This document shows, piece after piece, positions 33,590 through 42,338 of a stretch of DNA of 48,336 nucleotides. How positions within the stretch are numbered: position 1 is the first letter of the stretch; each line of letters starts with the position of its first letter. The DNA is from Geobacter sp. GTDB taxonomy: Bacteria > Desulfobacterota > Desulfuromonadia > Geobacterales > DSM-12255. A model generated the notes under the pieces. That model had not been told where the DNA came from. It saw only the letters and a program-made list of their open reading frames with translations, and ran no database searches. The stretch spans positions 1-48,336 of the forward strand of contig VFJK01000067.1 of the NCBI GenBank assembly GCA_009886125.1. The letters are read 5' to 3'. Position numbers and translations under genes: made by a program.

Positions 33590-35428
33590 TCAGCTCTCGG
33601 CCGAGTGGAGCCCGCCGGCTCCCGCCCTGAAATCCACGTTCGTCCGCTCGGCATCGCCTTTGCGCGGTTTGTCGCAGTTCCACTGGCAGGCGCCGCAGTG
33701 GATGCATTTCTCCCGGTCGAACTGGGGAATTCCGCCCCCTTCGCTTGCAGTGATCGCCTGGCCGGAGCAGATCTCCACGCAGAGCTGCGGAGAGCAGCCG
33801 CTGCAGCGTTCCGGATCCAGCATGACCACATGATCTCTGAATCCGGCCGGAGCCTGTACCTTGCCACCCATGAGGAGGGCATCCTGTTGGGAGATGAGGA
33901 GTTGACCGTCCAGAGGGATCTGCGGCCAGCCGAGTTCGTCCATGATCGCATCGGCCAGGGATTCCCCTCTGGCGACAGCCCCCTGCTGGATCTCCTGGAC
34001 CTTTTCCGGGGCGATCCTGCCGCTGCAGTACTCCTGGAGTGTCGGAATCCGGTCGAAGGGGCGCTTGATCTCCCCCGAGAGGTTTATCTTCCCTCCGGTC
34101 AGTCCGGTCAGTCCCATGCCGATAAGCCCGGTCAACACCCCTTTCTGGAAGCCGTCACGGGCGCACTTTGCCTGCTCTGCCTCCTGCTCAACCCAGCTGC
34201 TGCGTCGGCGTCGGAGGTAGGCAGCATCCAGGTTCTCTTTGGAGAACGGCTTACCTTCCTTAACGAGTTCGATGACTCCTTCTGCCAGCTGTACGCCGGT
34301 CGCCCAGGCTTCGTCAACGCCGGAGCCGGTCAGGACATTAGTACTCCCCGACCCTTCGCCGATCCTCGCAAAGCCGTCTCCTACAAGGAACGGCTCTCCG
34401 CGTTTGCCGGACTCCTGCAGGGTCTTGGCCCCCCAGGAGCGGAGCGTGCCCCCTTCAAGGTGCTGCCAGATAGCGGGGTGCATCATCCAGTGCTGCAGGT
34501 AACGGTAGCTGGTCCGGATTGGAGAATCGAACCACGAGGGGACGAATATGCCGAGGGAAGCGACCCGGTCCGGGTAGACATAGAGAAAGCCGAAGATCTC
34601 CGGCTCCGGGAAACCGATGGTATGGAACACCGTACCCGGCTTGAGTGTAGTATTCTCGGGGAGTTCCACGACAAACTTCATGCCGACGGCCCACTCACGC
34701 TGGTGATTGTCCTCCGGCAGGCCGAAATGCCTGTCCAGAGCCTGGCCGACCGGTCCTACCGGCCCGTCGCCGACCACGGTAAGAGGGGCGCGGATATCCA
34801 TGCCGGGCATGAATCCGGCGGCAGGCGAACCGTCCTTGTTCACACCCTGATCAGCCAGTCTGATCCCCACGACCTGGTCCCCTTCGAGGAGCGGCTCGCT
34901 GACCGGCATGCCGGGCCAGACCTGCACGAGCCCGGAAGCCATGAGCTGGCTGCCGACCCACTGGGTGAACTGGCCGATGGAGAGTACCATGCCGTCATTT
35001 TTGTGAAGAAACGGGGGGATGTACGGGAGCTCAAAGGCATGGTCGCCTGAGGAGAGGAGCCCGACCACCTTGTCGACGACCTTGATCCCGAAAGAGCGTC
35101 TGCTGGCCCCGACCGGGTCGAGGAGGTAGACGACTTTCTCATCGGTGACCGGTGCCGCCATGGGTATATCGGCAGGATTCAGCTCGGTAAAGGTGCCGCG
35201 GATGCTGCGGCCGCGGGTCACGACTCCGGAAACGCCGAAGCTGATATCATCGGCCCGTTCGTAGCAGAGAACCTGTAGCGGCATACCCGGCATGACCCTG
35301 CTTTCGAGCAGCGGCATGCCGCTCTCGTCCACCAGTTCCCGGGAGAGCGTGGTCAAAAAACCGCCCATGGCCGGCCCGAAGCCGACACAGGCAATATCAA
35401 CCTCCATTGTCTGCCGATCAATGGTCAT
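33590..35428 (-). CDS. ETF:quinone oxidoreductase-like (FixC-type) flavoprotein with C-terminal ferredoxin domain
   Basis: This 612-residue protein starts near ATG 35428 (AAGGAG upstream; ATG 35407 is an alternative). The N-terminus has a dinucleotide fold, DIACVGFGPAMGGFL. Further FAD/quinone regions include VGDGPVGPVGQ, a hydrophobic GVLTGLIGMGLTGLTGG stretch, and FARIGEGSGSTNVLTGSG. The C-terminus has two Cys clusters, CSGCSPQLCVEIC and CIHCGACQWNC. ETF:QO normally has one 4Fe-4S centre; the first cluster here has unusual spacing. It would pass electrons from the adjacent ETF to menaquinone at the inner membrane. Palindromic repeats lie on both sides of it within the operon. Confidence 0.85.
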   Translation of the reverse strand: MTIDRQTMEVDIACVGFGPAMGGFLTTLSRELVDESGMPLLESRVMPGMPLQVLCYERADDISFGVSGVVTRGRSIRGTFTELNPADIPMAAPVTDEKVVYLLDPVGASRRSFGIKVVDKVVGLLSSGDHAFELPYIPPFLHKNDGMVLSIGQFTQWVGSQLMASGLVQVWPGMPVSEPLLEGDQVVGIRLADQGVNKDGSPAAGFMPGMDIRAPLTVVGDGPVGPVGQALDRHFGLPEDNHQREWAVGMKFVVELPENTTLKPGTVFHTIGFPEPEIFGFLYVYPDRVASLGIFVPSWFDSPIRTSYRYLQHWMMHPAIWQHLEGGTLRSWGAKTLQESGKRGEPFLVGDGFARIGEGSGSTNVLTGSGVDEAWATGVQLAEGVIELVKEGKPFSKENLDAAYLRRRRSSWVEQEAEQAKCARDGFQKGVLTGLIGMGLTGLTGGKINLSGEIKRPFDRIPTLQEYCSGRIAPEKVQEIQQGAVARGESLADAIMDELGWPQIPLDGQLLISQQDALLMGGKVQAPAGFRDHVVMLDPERCSGCSPQLCVEICSGQAITASEGGGIPQFDREKCIHCGACQWNCDKPRKGDAERTNVDFRAGAGGLHSAES

Positions 35429-35467
35429 ATCTTATGATTTCTCCTTCAAAAGTTTTCCCCTAATGAT

Positions 35468-35647
35468 GCAGTTAAGTACCGCCTGCATTCGAGCCGACGT
35501 GCTGTTTCTGCTTTTCTAGGCTCATTTCGCTACAGCCGATAAACTCGCCCTGCGGGCTCAGACAGTATCGGCTGCTTAACGCTCCATTTCGCCAAGAACG
35601 CGACGAAACAGCCCTGATGCTCTCATTCAGGCAGCACTCAACTGCAG
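35468..35647. repeat. ~180-bp palindromic repeat, copy B (inverted relative to copy A)
   Basis: This is full length relative to 25642-25818 but on the other strand. It begins GCAGTTAAG and ends CTCAACTGCAG. The 20-nt block CATTTCGCTACAGCCGA-type core and CAGACAGTATCGGCTGCTT are nearly identical between copies. Small length differences occur in the hairpin loop. It lies between the ETF:QO-like and dehydrogenase genes. Confidence 0.8.
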
Positions 35648-35666
35648 ATTGCTTTTTGATCCCAAT

Positions 35667-35785
35667 GGATTCGGGAAAAGCTCCAGCTGCAAGGCTTGCG
35701 AATCCTGAGGAGCGAGGCCGTAGCAGCGCTACGCCGAGCGAACGAAGGATGAGCGTAACGCCGCAGATGGACTTTTGCCGGATTC
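35667..35785. repeat. 119-bp palindrome-ended repeat next to the dehydrogenase gene
   Basis: The ends are imperfect inverted repeats (35667-35690 with 35763-35785; words AAAAG, TCCA and CTGC align). The interior has CGTAGC-AGC-GCTACG (35719-35733), the same hexamers as the centre of the 21825-22006 element. It ends 3 bp before the dehydrogenase stop. With copy B it fills the 360-bp gap between the two genes. Confidence 0.6.
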
Positions 35786-35788
35786 ATC

Positions 35789-37879
35789 CTACATGGGGTA
35801 GTCGAGTGCTTCCGGTATCATCACCTTCCCCGCCACCTGCGACGCCCTGTCCTTGGCCAGCCGTGCGCCGCCGAGATTGCGGTCGAGGTTGTGGCGCAGG
35901 CTTGCGAACGCTTCATCAGCGTCCTTGCCGAGCTGGTTCTGGTAGCCGTACACCAGCTCCGCGCAGATTCGGCCTGCTTCGCCGGCAGCACGTGCACTCT
36001 GCACGTAACCGAGATCGCTGAAGAAGTTGACGAATCCCTGCAGACCGGAGGCGACAACCGGGTTTTCCGGACCTTTCTCTTCCAGTTCGATCATGTCGAG
36101 GATCTGTTCGCGCGGGGCGAGGAGCCAGCAGAGCGCATCGGCCATGGGGAAGACCACGCCATGGCGCTGCGGATGATAAAGGGCCTTGCCGTCGGCATCC
36201 TTGGATTTCAGCAGGAAGTCGAGCGTCCAGAGCCAGAGCTCCATGCCGCTGGCCAGCGCGGACGCGCCTGATTCGGGGCGCTGCTCGGCGATCTTCTGCA
36301 GATCCTTGCTCCACTGACGGAACTGTGCGAGGAAGATCTCGTTGGTCATGGTAATGGAGAGGTGGCGGCGCTGGACCGCTTCAGGACCTTCGTAGGTCGC
36401 TTCCAGCTGGGCATCCGACCATTTCTGGCAGAGGAAGCCCGGACAATCCTCGGTGATGCCATACCCGCCCATGAGGCTGACCGCTTCGCGCATCATGGTG
36501 GCGCCGAAGCCAGTGTTCCAGAGTTTCGTGCCTGGGCAGTAGATGTTTGCCAGTGAGTCGGTTATCATGAACTGGACCAGAGTGTCTGACTCCAGCTCTG
36601 CAAAGCGGGCTGCATCCCGTTCGCTTTCCGGGAGATTGGCCAGAGTAAGGTACTCAAGGGCCGATTTTTCCAGCTCCTTGAACAGCTTCAACTGGGAACG
36701 GCCACTGATCCCCTTGTCAGCAAGAAGCTTCTGAGCCTTGCGCTCCAGGGGGTCGAAGGTGTCCAGCAGGCGTATGGCGGCAAAACCGAAAGAGGTGCCT
36801 GCCTCGCCCGTGGCCCAGACATCGATCAGGCGTTGCAGGGCGTCGTCCTTCTGCTGCAGGCCCTGCTCGTAACGGGGTGTGCCCGGTGAGCTGGCGCTGC
36901 CGCCGCGGAAACGGGTCCGCTGGTAACGGATCACCGGCTCGATTGCGGACATCAGCTTGGCCGAGGTCATGATAGCTACCGGCACCCTGGTGCGGCGGAA
37001 CACCGATTCGATTATTTCGCTGTGGTTCAGGTTAGGGATGATCACGCCGTCCTTGACCGTGTAGCCGCCGATGATACGGCTGGCCGGGACCATCAGGCTG
37101 AGGATCGGATCGCTGGTGGAAGAGAGCTGGTGGACCAGTTTGAGAGTAGTTGCGCCGCGGTCGTAGGTGCCCGGATCCCCCTCTTCGAGGATGATCATGC
37201 AGCTCCCCTTGATCTTTTCATCATCGGAGTCAACGGCTGCGGTGACGAAATTGGCAAAACCCATGTTGGTGATGAAACGACCGCGCTTTTCAACGTGCAG
37301 GATCGGCTCCTTGCCGTCTTCCCACTCCACGATGCGCATCTTGCCGGAGAGGATACCGGTATCGACACCGACATACGGGAGCGGCTCGGTCAGGGCAAAG
37401 GCGCCGCGCCAGACCTTGCGGTCCTCGCCCGGCAGGGGAGGTGCGCAGAGCTGCATGTATTTGTGACGCTGCTCGTCGGTTCCCTTCTCGTGTATCGGCG
37501 AGAGGGCCAGGTTGCTGGCGAGGGAGCAGGTGGCTGCGCCGCCATCGACCCAGGAGAGTTCGTAGGCTACAAGTGACAGGGCGAGATTTTTCGGCCCTTC
37601 GATGAATCCGCCGTCTTCAGGATCCATGAATACAGTTGTGAGCCCAACCTGGTCAAACGCTTCCAGAAGCTGGGCCTTCCCATCGGTCCACTCATGGTTA
37701 TTGCGGGCACCGTCGGCAACCAGTCGGGCTACAACGCCGCGTGCTACGGAGCGGGCGGACTGGACGACCATCTGGAGGTCATAACGTTCTGAAAAGCGCC
37801 ACATGATCTGGCGTACGTCATCACCCGGAAGGGTGCTCATCATCTCTCGGTTCGAATTCTCACTGCCTGCTGCACTCAT
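35789..37879 (-). CDS. Large acyl-CoA dehydrogenase-family protein (~696 aa)
   Basis: I chose ATG 37879 (MSAAGSENSN), 7 nt after AAGGAG; a TTG two codons earlier is possible. The acyl-CoA dehydrogenase core covers roughly residues 40-520. It has FALTEPLPYVGVDTG, GSCMIILEEGDPGTYDRG, RTRFRGGSA, SLMGGYGITEDCPGF and ATYEGPEAVQRRHLS, where E of YEG aligns with the catalytic base of many family members. An extra ~170-residue helical C-terminus (from ELWLWTLDFLL) exceeds the usual ~400-residue length. It probably feeds electrons to the ETF encoded downstream. The substrate is unknown; no thiolase or hydratase genes are nearby. Confidence 0.85.
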   Translation of the reverse strand: MSAAGSENSNREMMSTLPGDDVRQIMWRFSERYDLQMVVQSARSVARGVVARLVADGARNNHEWTDGKAQLLEAFDQVGLTTVFMDPEDGGFIEGPKNLALSLVAYELSWVDGGAATCSLASNLALSPIHEKGTDEQRHKYMQLCAPPLPGEDRKVWRGAFALTEPLPYVGVDTGILSGKMRIVEWEDGKEPILHVEKRGRFITNMGFANFVTAAVDSDDEKIKGSCMIILEEGDPGTYDRGATTLKLVHQLSSTSDPILSLMVPASRIIGGYTVKDGVIIPNLNHSEIIESVFRRTRVPVAIMTSAKLMSAIEPVIRYQRTRFRGGSASSPGTPRYEQGLQQKDDALQRLIDVWATGEAGTSFGFAAIRLLDTFDPLERKAQKLLADKGISGRSQLKLFKELEKSALEYLTLANLPESERDAARFAELESDTLVQFMITDSLANIYCPGTKLWNTGFGATMMREAVSLMGGYGITEDCPGFLCQKWSDAQLEATYEGPEAVQRRHLSITMTNEIFLAQFRQWSKDLQKIAEQRPESGASALASGMELWLWTLDFLLKSKDADGKALYHPQRHGVVFPMADALCWLLAPREQILDMIELEEKGPENPVVASGLQGFVNFFSDLGYVQSARAAGEAGRICAELVYGYQNQLGKDADEAFASLRHNLDRNLGGARLAKDRASQVAGKVMIPEALDYPM

Positions 37880-37928
37880 TTGCAATCTCCTTCATTTGAA
37901 TTAAAAAAAGGCTTTCCGGCGTCGGCGC

Positions 37929-37957
37929 ATGTTAATATGATACCAGGTTGGAAGCAA
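37929..37957 (-). promoter_or_regulatory. Predicted promoter of the dehydrogenase-ETF operon
   Basis: On the minus strand TTGCTT (37957-37952) and TAACAT (37934-37929) are 17 bp apart, 50 bp before the dehydrogenase start. Confidence 0.45.
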
Positions 37958-37985
37958 GTGAAATTGAGGCGTTCATGGCTGTTTT

Positions 37986-37995
37986 TTGTATACAA
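37986..37995. promoter_or_regulatory. TTGTATACAA palindrome between divergent genes
   Basis: This perfect 10-bp palindrome lies between the dehydrogenase operon and the divergent repeat-protein gene and overlaps a possible -10 for the latter (TATACAAT). A near copy (TTGTATACAG) is at 24067-24076 in front of citrate synthase, hinting at a shared regulator. Confidence 0.4.
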
Positions 37996-38033
37996 TTTTG
38001 CACCATTCGGCAATGAAATCAGGAGGTGTATTT

Positions 38034-38405
38034 ATGTGGAAATCAAAAGCACTGTTGGCTGTGCTGTTCTTATCCGTTGCTACACTCTGCTACGGCGAAA
38101 ACAGTGTGGCTGACGATGCAAAAGAGGCCGGCCGGAAAGCCGGAAAGATCGGCAAGGAGACGGGCCAGGCCTTCAAGGAAACCGGGAAGGAGATCGGGCA
38201 GAAGTCGAAGGAATTAGGCAAGGAGGCCGGTGAAGCCGGCAAGAAAGTCGGGAAAGAGGCAGGTGAGGCTGGCAGGAAAGTCGGCAAGGAGGCTGGGGAG
38301 GCAGGGAAAGAGGCCGGCGAAACTGCGAAAAAAGGGGGCAGGAGTGTCGGGGGGTTTTTCAGGGGGGTAGGGCAGTCGTTCAGGAAGTTCTTTACCGGGA
38401 AATGA
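38034..38405 (+). CDS. Secreted lysine/glutamate/glycine-rich repeat protein (LEA-like)
   Basis: I chose ATG 38034, preceded by AGGAGGT, giving 123 residues with a signal peptide (LLAVLFLSVATLCYG). The mature part is a run of degenerate short repeats of the type KEAGEAGKKVG and KETG, predicted amphipathic or disordered, like late-embryogenesis-abundant and YtxH/apolipoprotein-type proteins. It ends GGFFRGVGQSFRKFF. It is probably periplasmic and may protect envelope components under stress; that is inference. The gene is divergent from the dehydrogenase operon across the GTATAC palindrome. Confidence 0.7.
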   Translation: MWKSKALLAVLFLSVATLCYGENSVADDAKEAGRKAGKIGKETGQAFKETGKEIGQKSKELGKEAGEAGKKVGKEAGEAGRKVGKEAGEAGKEAGETAKKGGRSVGGFFRGVGQSFRKFFTGK

Positions 38406-38468
38406 TTGAGGCTGGATGAGTAATGAAGCAACAGTACCGGAGCTACACATCTGACAAAGCTGTTCTTT

Positions 38469-39305
38469 TCATTCATCTGAAATCTTCTTTCTCCCCGGCG
38501 GCAGAAAATTCTCTCCTGTCACCACGTTTCTGCCGGTCTTCTCCTCAAGGTCCACACGTGCCTTCCGGGCGATGCCGCCACCTTTCTTTCCTGCATCCTC
38601 GTTTTCCTTCATGCCGGTAGCTTCTATCGTCTCGGCGATCTGGCGGGTGGAAAGCTCGGCCAGGGCGGTAAAGATCAGTTCTGCTTCACTCATATGGTCG
38701 CGCAGGTTCTGGGCCTTCAGCCCTTTAAGCTTCTTGTGCTCCTTGACTGCGACTCCGGCCCACTCCTGATGAATGATGTTGGTCAGGATGGCAAACTCGG
38801 TATCTTTTTTGATGTCGTGATCTTTCCAGTAATCGGTCAGTTTGTTGCGGGTCTCCTGCCCCATCATCCGTTGCTGAATCCACTTTTCGCTTCGGCCGTG
38901 TTGCTGCCAGTACTCCCGTGCCCGGTCCAGAGACCGCGCCGGATCGGCCATATCCTGCATTCGCTCATAGCCGACTTTGGCCAGCCAGAGCTTGATCGGT
39001 TCGGCCTTGGGGCTGGGGATGGACTGGATAAGCCGCAGGAGCACTTCGGGACTGGCGACGTCTGTCAGGTATTTCTTTCCGTCTGCCGCTTCCAACTTCA
39101 GTCGGTTACATTTTGTAACCGACTCGCTTCCTTCTTTATTCAGGCGATTTTTCAATACCTTCCAGTAGTTCCTTGCAGCCTGAAAATCAGATTGCTGAAT
39201 TAACACCTGGATAATATCAACAACAGAGAAGTACCAGGTTTCGGTTTCCTCGTCATAGATCCTGCGGATTTTATAATCTTCGAAAATAGCCAGTTTGTTC
39301 TTCAT
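38469..39305 (-). CDS. DinD-like protein with BRO-N domain
   Basis: This 278-residue protein has an N-terminal BRO-N-type domain (IRRIYDEETETWYFSVVDII to EVLLRLIQSIPSPKAEPIK). A C-terminal part resembles DNA-damage-inducible protein D (ANPARSLDRAREYW-like DPARSLDRAREYWQQHG, TEFAILTNIIHQEWAG, RDHMSEAELIFTALAE). In E. coli DinD is SOS-induced and inhibits RecA activity; BRO-N is common in phage antirepressors. No other phage gene is nearby, so it stands as a single accessory gene. GAGG lies 10 nt before the ATG. Upstream are a terminator-like hairpin and a long imperfect palindrome that may control it. Confidence 0.82.
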   Translation of the reverse strand: MKNKLAIFEDYKIRRIYDEETETWYFSVVDIIQVLIQQSDFQAARNYWKVLKNRLNKEGSESVTKCNRLKLEAADGKKYLTDVASPEVLLRLIQSIPSPKAEPIKLWLAKVGYERMQDMADPARSLDRAREYWQQHGRSEKWIQQRMMGQETRNKLTDYWKDHDIKKDTEFAILTNIIHQEWAGVAVKEHKKLKGLKAQNLRDHMSEAELIFTALAELSTRQIAETIEATGMKENEDAGKKGGGIARKARVDLEEKTGRNVVTGENFLPPGRKKISDE

Positions 39306-39345
39306 AGCGATTGAACCTCATGCTTGTGTTCGGAAAATCTGAAAT

Positions 39346-39388
39346 AAAAGCCGCTTAATCAGCATTCATACTGATCAGAGCGGCTTTT
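39346..39388 (-). terminator. Terminator-like hairpin in front of the dinD-like gene
   Basis: AAAAGCCGCT (39346-39355) pairs perfectly with AGCGGCTTTT (39379-39388), with CTGAT/ATCAG inside the loop. On the minus strand it ends in TTTTATTT, 41 bp before the dinD-like ATG. It may insulate ppdK transcription or act as an attenuator. Confidence 0.6.
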
Positions 39389-39447
39389 AATTATTATTCA
39401 AATGCCAAACAGACGGTCATTTCATCCTCATTTATATGTCAAAATAA

Positions 39448-39482
39448 GTACTAAAACCTCCAAGATTATGCAGGGTTAGTAC
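39448..39482. promoter_or_regulatory. 35-bp imperfect palindrome upstream of the dinD-like gene
   Basis: GTACTAAAACCT (39448-39459) and AGGGTTAGTAC (39472-39482) form an inverted pair with one bulge and one mismatch. It does not match the GGTTnnCnnnnGnnnACC LexA site known in Geobacter, whose half-sites face the other way. An unknown repressor site is possible. Confidence 0.4.
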
Positions 39483-39515
39483 GCTATTCTCACATTAAAG
39501 TCAATCACCCGATTA

Positions 39516-39548
39516 AAAAAGCGGCACCCTGTTAAGGAGGCCGCTTTT
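39516..39548 (-). terminator. Intrinsic terminator after ppdK
   Basis: AAAAGCGGC (39517-39525) pairs with GCCGCTTTT (39540-39548) around a 14-nt loop. On the minus strand TTTTTT follows. It is 24 bp past the ppdK stop. Confidence 0.85.
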
Positions 39549-39571
39549 GTTGTTGTCAACTTTGCTTTCGT

Positions 39572-42250
39572 CTATTTGGTCGTGTCTGTCCCGCCGCCCA
39601 GAGCAGCGTGAGCAGCTGCGAGGCGGGCGATCGGTACCCTGAACGGAGAGCAGGAGACATAGTCGAGACCGACATTGTGGCAGAAGATGACCGATTCCGG
39701 ATCGCCGCCATGCTCACCGCAGATGCCGAGCTTGATGTGCGGACGGGCGGCGCGCCCCAGTTCGCAGGCCATTTTTACCAGTTTGCCGACGCCGCCCTGA
39801 TCGAGCGAGACGAACGGGTCTTCCGGGAGGAGGTTCGACTCGACGTAGAACGGCAGGAACTTCCCGGCATCGTCACGGGAGAGGCCGAAGGTCGTCTGGG
39901 TCAGGTCGTTTGTGCCGAAGGAGAAGAATTCGGCTTCGGTTGCGATCTCGTCTGCCGTAAGGGCAGCTCGCGGCAGCTCTATCATGGTCCCGATCAGGTA
40001 CTCGATCTTGACGCCGTAACGGGCGATGACCTCATCACAGACCTTTACGGCGTTTGCCCGGAGTACTTTCAGCTCGGACACCGTAGCTATGAGAGGGATC
40101 ATTATCTCCGGAACGATTGAATAGCCTTCGTTCTTGACCAATTCGCAGGCAGCTTCCATGATCGCCTGCACCTGCATGTCGTAGATCTCGGGATAGGTCA
40201 GGCCCAGTCTGCAGCCGCGATGGCCGAGCATGGGGTTGAATTCGTGCAGGAACTCGACCTTGTGTCTGAGCTGCTGGGTAGATACGCCCAGGCTTTTGGC
40301 AAGGGTCTCAATGTCCTTGTTTTCCTGGGGGAGGAACTCGTGCAGCGGCGGGTCGAGAAGGCGTATGGTGACCGGCAGACCTTTCATCTCCCTGAATATG
40401 CCGAGGAAATCGCCTTTCTGCATCGGCAGGATCTTGGCGAGGGCTTTCAGACGGCCTTCGAGGTTTTCCGACAGGATCATCTCCCGTACCGCAGCTATCC
40501 GGTCTGCATCGAAGAACATATGTTCGGTACGACAGAGGCCGATACCCTCAGCCCCGAATTCACGGGCGACCTTGGAGTCGTGCGGGGTGTCGGCGTTGGT
40601 GCGGACCTTCATTGTCCGGAAGCTGTCGACCCAACCCATCAAGGTCCCGAAATCGCCGGTCATCTCAGGCGTCACGGTTGCAACCTGACCAAGCATGACC
40701 TCACCGGTAGAGCCGTCGAGGGTGATGATGTCGCCTTTCTTTACGATCTGCCCGTTTCGTGCGACAAACTTCTCTCCAACGTAGTCGACCTTGATGTCGC
40801 CGCATCCGGCCACACAGCATTTCCCCATGCCCCGGGCGACAACAGCAGCGTGTGAAGTCATGCCGCCACGGGCGGTAAGGATTCCCTGTGCTGCATGCAT
40901 GCCGTGAATATCTTCCGGGCTGGTCTCAATCCGGACAAGAATGACCTTGTTCCCGGTCTTTGCCGCTGCCTCAGCTTCATCAGCCGTAAAGATGACAGTC
41001 CCGGAAGCAGCACCCGGTGAGGCCGGGAGTCCTTTGGCGATGATGTTTTTTACCGCTTTCGGATCGAGCGAGGGGTGCAGGAGCTGGTCGAGCTGCGAAG
41101 GGGCAACCCGGAGGACAGCGGTCTTCTGGTCGATCAGTCCTTCTCGGACCATGTCGACTGCGACCTTGATCGCTGCGCTGGCGGTTCTCTTCCCGTTACG
41201 GGTCTGAAGCATGAACAGCTTCCCTTTTTCAATGGTGAACTCTATGTCCTGCATATCCTTGTAGTGCTTCTCAAGAGTCGTGCGGATTGCGGCAAGCTGC
41301 TGGTAACACTCCGGCAGGACCTCTTCCATGGCGGGGAGATCGCCCGGCAGTTTCTGGTGCAGGTTGATCGGCTGCGGGGTACGGATACCGGCAACGACAT
41401 CTTCGCCCTGGGCATTCACCAGATACTCCCCGTAAAAGCAGTTCTCGCCGGTGGACGGATCGCGGGTAAAGGCGACACCGGTCGCACAGTCATCACCCAT
41501 ATTGCCGAAGACCATGGACTGGACGTTGACTGCTGTCCCCCAGTCAGCTGGGATGTTGTTCAGTTTGCGGTAGGTGATCGCACGCTGGTTCATCCAGGAG
41601 CCGAAGACCGCTCCGACCGCGCCCCAGAGCTGGGCATGCGGGTCTTCAGGGAACTCAGTTCCAAGATGCTCCTTGATCGATTTCTTGAATTCGGCGACGA
41701 GTTCCTTCCAGTCCGCAGCAGTCAGATCAGTATCCAGTTGAGCGCCTCTCTCCGCTTTCTTCATCTCAAGCAGGTGCTCAAGGCTGTGCTTGTCCATCCC
41801 CATCACGACATCAGCGTACATCTGGACGAAACGGCGGTAGGCGTCATAGGCGAATCGCTCGTCGCCGCTCTGGGCGATGATCCCCTGGACCGTCGCATCA
41901 TTGAGCCCGAGGTTGAGGATGGTGTCCATCATCCCCGGCATGGAGGCTCTGGCGCCGGAGCGGACAGAGACCAGCAGAGGGTTCTTCGGGTCGCCGAACG
42001 TCCGCTCCATCAGTTTCTCGACATCTTTCAGATGTGATTCGACTTCTGATTTGAGGCTTTGCGGATAGGTGTCATTGTTGGAGTAGTAGTAAGTGCAGAC
42101 TTCAGTCGAGATGGTGAATCCCGGTGGCACCGGCAGCCCGATACTGGTCATTTCTGCGAGGTTGGCCCCTTTGCCGCCGAGAAGGTTCTTCATTGATGCG
42201 CCGCCTTCTGCCTTGCCCTTACCAAAAAAATACACGTACTTGGATGACAT
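39572..42250 (-). CDS. ppdK: Pyruvate, phosphate dikinase
   Basis: I chose ATG 42250 ([17 protein letters not shown]), preceded by AAGGAG, giving 892 residues, normal for the family. Order: ATP-grasp domain ([40 protein letters not shown]), phosphohistidine domain with catalytic His in [16 protein letters not shown], and PEP/pyruvate barrel ([24 protein letters not shown], catalytic Cys in [14 protein letters not shown]). It interconverts pyruvate, ATP and Pi with PEP, AMP and PPi; in acetate-fed anaerobes it works in gluconeogenesis. It is monocistronic, with its own promoter and terminator. Confidence 0.98.
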   Translation of the reverse strand: MSSKYVYFFGKGKAEGGASMKNLLGGKGANLAEMTSIGLPVPPGFTISTEVCTYYYSNNDTYPQSLKSEVESHLKDVEKLMERTFGDPKNPLLVSVRSGARASMPGMMDTILNLGLNDATVQGIIAQSGDERFAYDAYRRFVQMYADVVMGMDKHSLEHLLEMKKAERGAQLDTDLTAADWKELVAEFKKSIKEHLGTEFPEDPHAQLWGAVGAVFGSWMNQRAITYRKLNNIPADWGTAVNVQSMVFGNMGDDCATGVAFTRDPSTGENCFYGEYLVNAQGEDVVAGIRTPQPINLHQKLPGDLPAMEEVLPECYQQLAAIRTTLEKHYKDMQDIEFTIEKGKLFMLQTRNGKRTASAAIKVAVDMVREGLIDQKTAVLRVAPSQLDQLLHPSLDPKAVKNIIAKGLPASPGAASGTVIFTADEAEAAAKTGNKVILVRIETSPEDIHGMHAAQGILTARGGMTSHAAVVARGMGKCCVAGCGDIKVDYVGEKFVARNGQIVKKGDIITLDGSTGEVMLGQVATVTPEMTGDFGTLMGWVDSFRTMKVRTNADTPHDSKVAREFGAEGIGLCRTEHMFFDADRIAAVREMILSENLEGRLKALAKILPMQKGDFLGIFREMKGLPVTIRLLDPPLHEFLPQENKDIETLAKSLGVSTQQLRHKVEFLHEFNPMLGHRGCRLGLTYPEIYDMQVQAIMEAACELVKNEGYSIVPEIMIPLIATVSELKVLRANAVKVCDEVIARYGVKIEYLIGTMIELPRAALTADEIATEAEFFSFGTNDLTQTTFGLSRDDAGKFLPFYVESNLLPEDPFVSLDQGGVGKLVKMACELGRAARPHIKLGICGEHGGDPESVIFCHNVGLDYVSCSPFRVPIARLAAAHAALGGGTDTTK

Positions 42251-42309
42251 TAAGATCTCCTTTGGAGTGGATTTCATATATAGATCATATCTGAGGATTC
42301 AAGCAGCAA

Positions 42310-42338
42310 CATATACACGGTATATCAGCTGATTGCAA
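42310..42338 (-). promoter_or_regulatory. Predicted ppdK promoter with overlapping palindrome
   Basis: On the minus strand TTGCAA (42338-42333) and TATATG (42315-42310) have a 17-bp spacer. ATATAC-ACG-GTATAT (42311-42325) is a perfect palindrome over the -10 region, a possible operator. Confidence 0.5.

Noticed and set aside
33245-35050. 601-codon open frame on the plus strand
   Set aside because: It lies antisense to the ETF:QO-like gene, whose product has clear FAD and Fe-S motifs. Its first part is only the repeat array. The translation is Pro/Arg/Ser-rich shadow sequence.
38469-39305. Prophage remnant
   Set aside because: The BRO-N/DinD gene is the only phage-like item; no integrase, structural genes, tRNA or attachment duplication were seen.
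39448-39482. LexA box
   Set aside because: Half-sites are AACC...GGTT rather than the GGTT...ACC order of the Geobacter LexA site.
41075-42037. Long plus-strand open frame opposite ppdK
   Set aside because: It is the antisense shadow of a strongly conserved gene with high GC third positions; no RBS or domain is recognisable.
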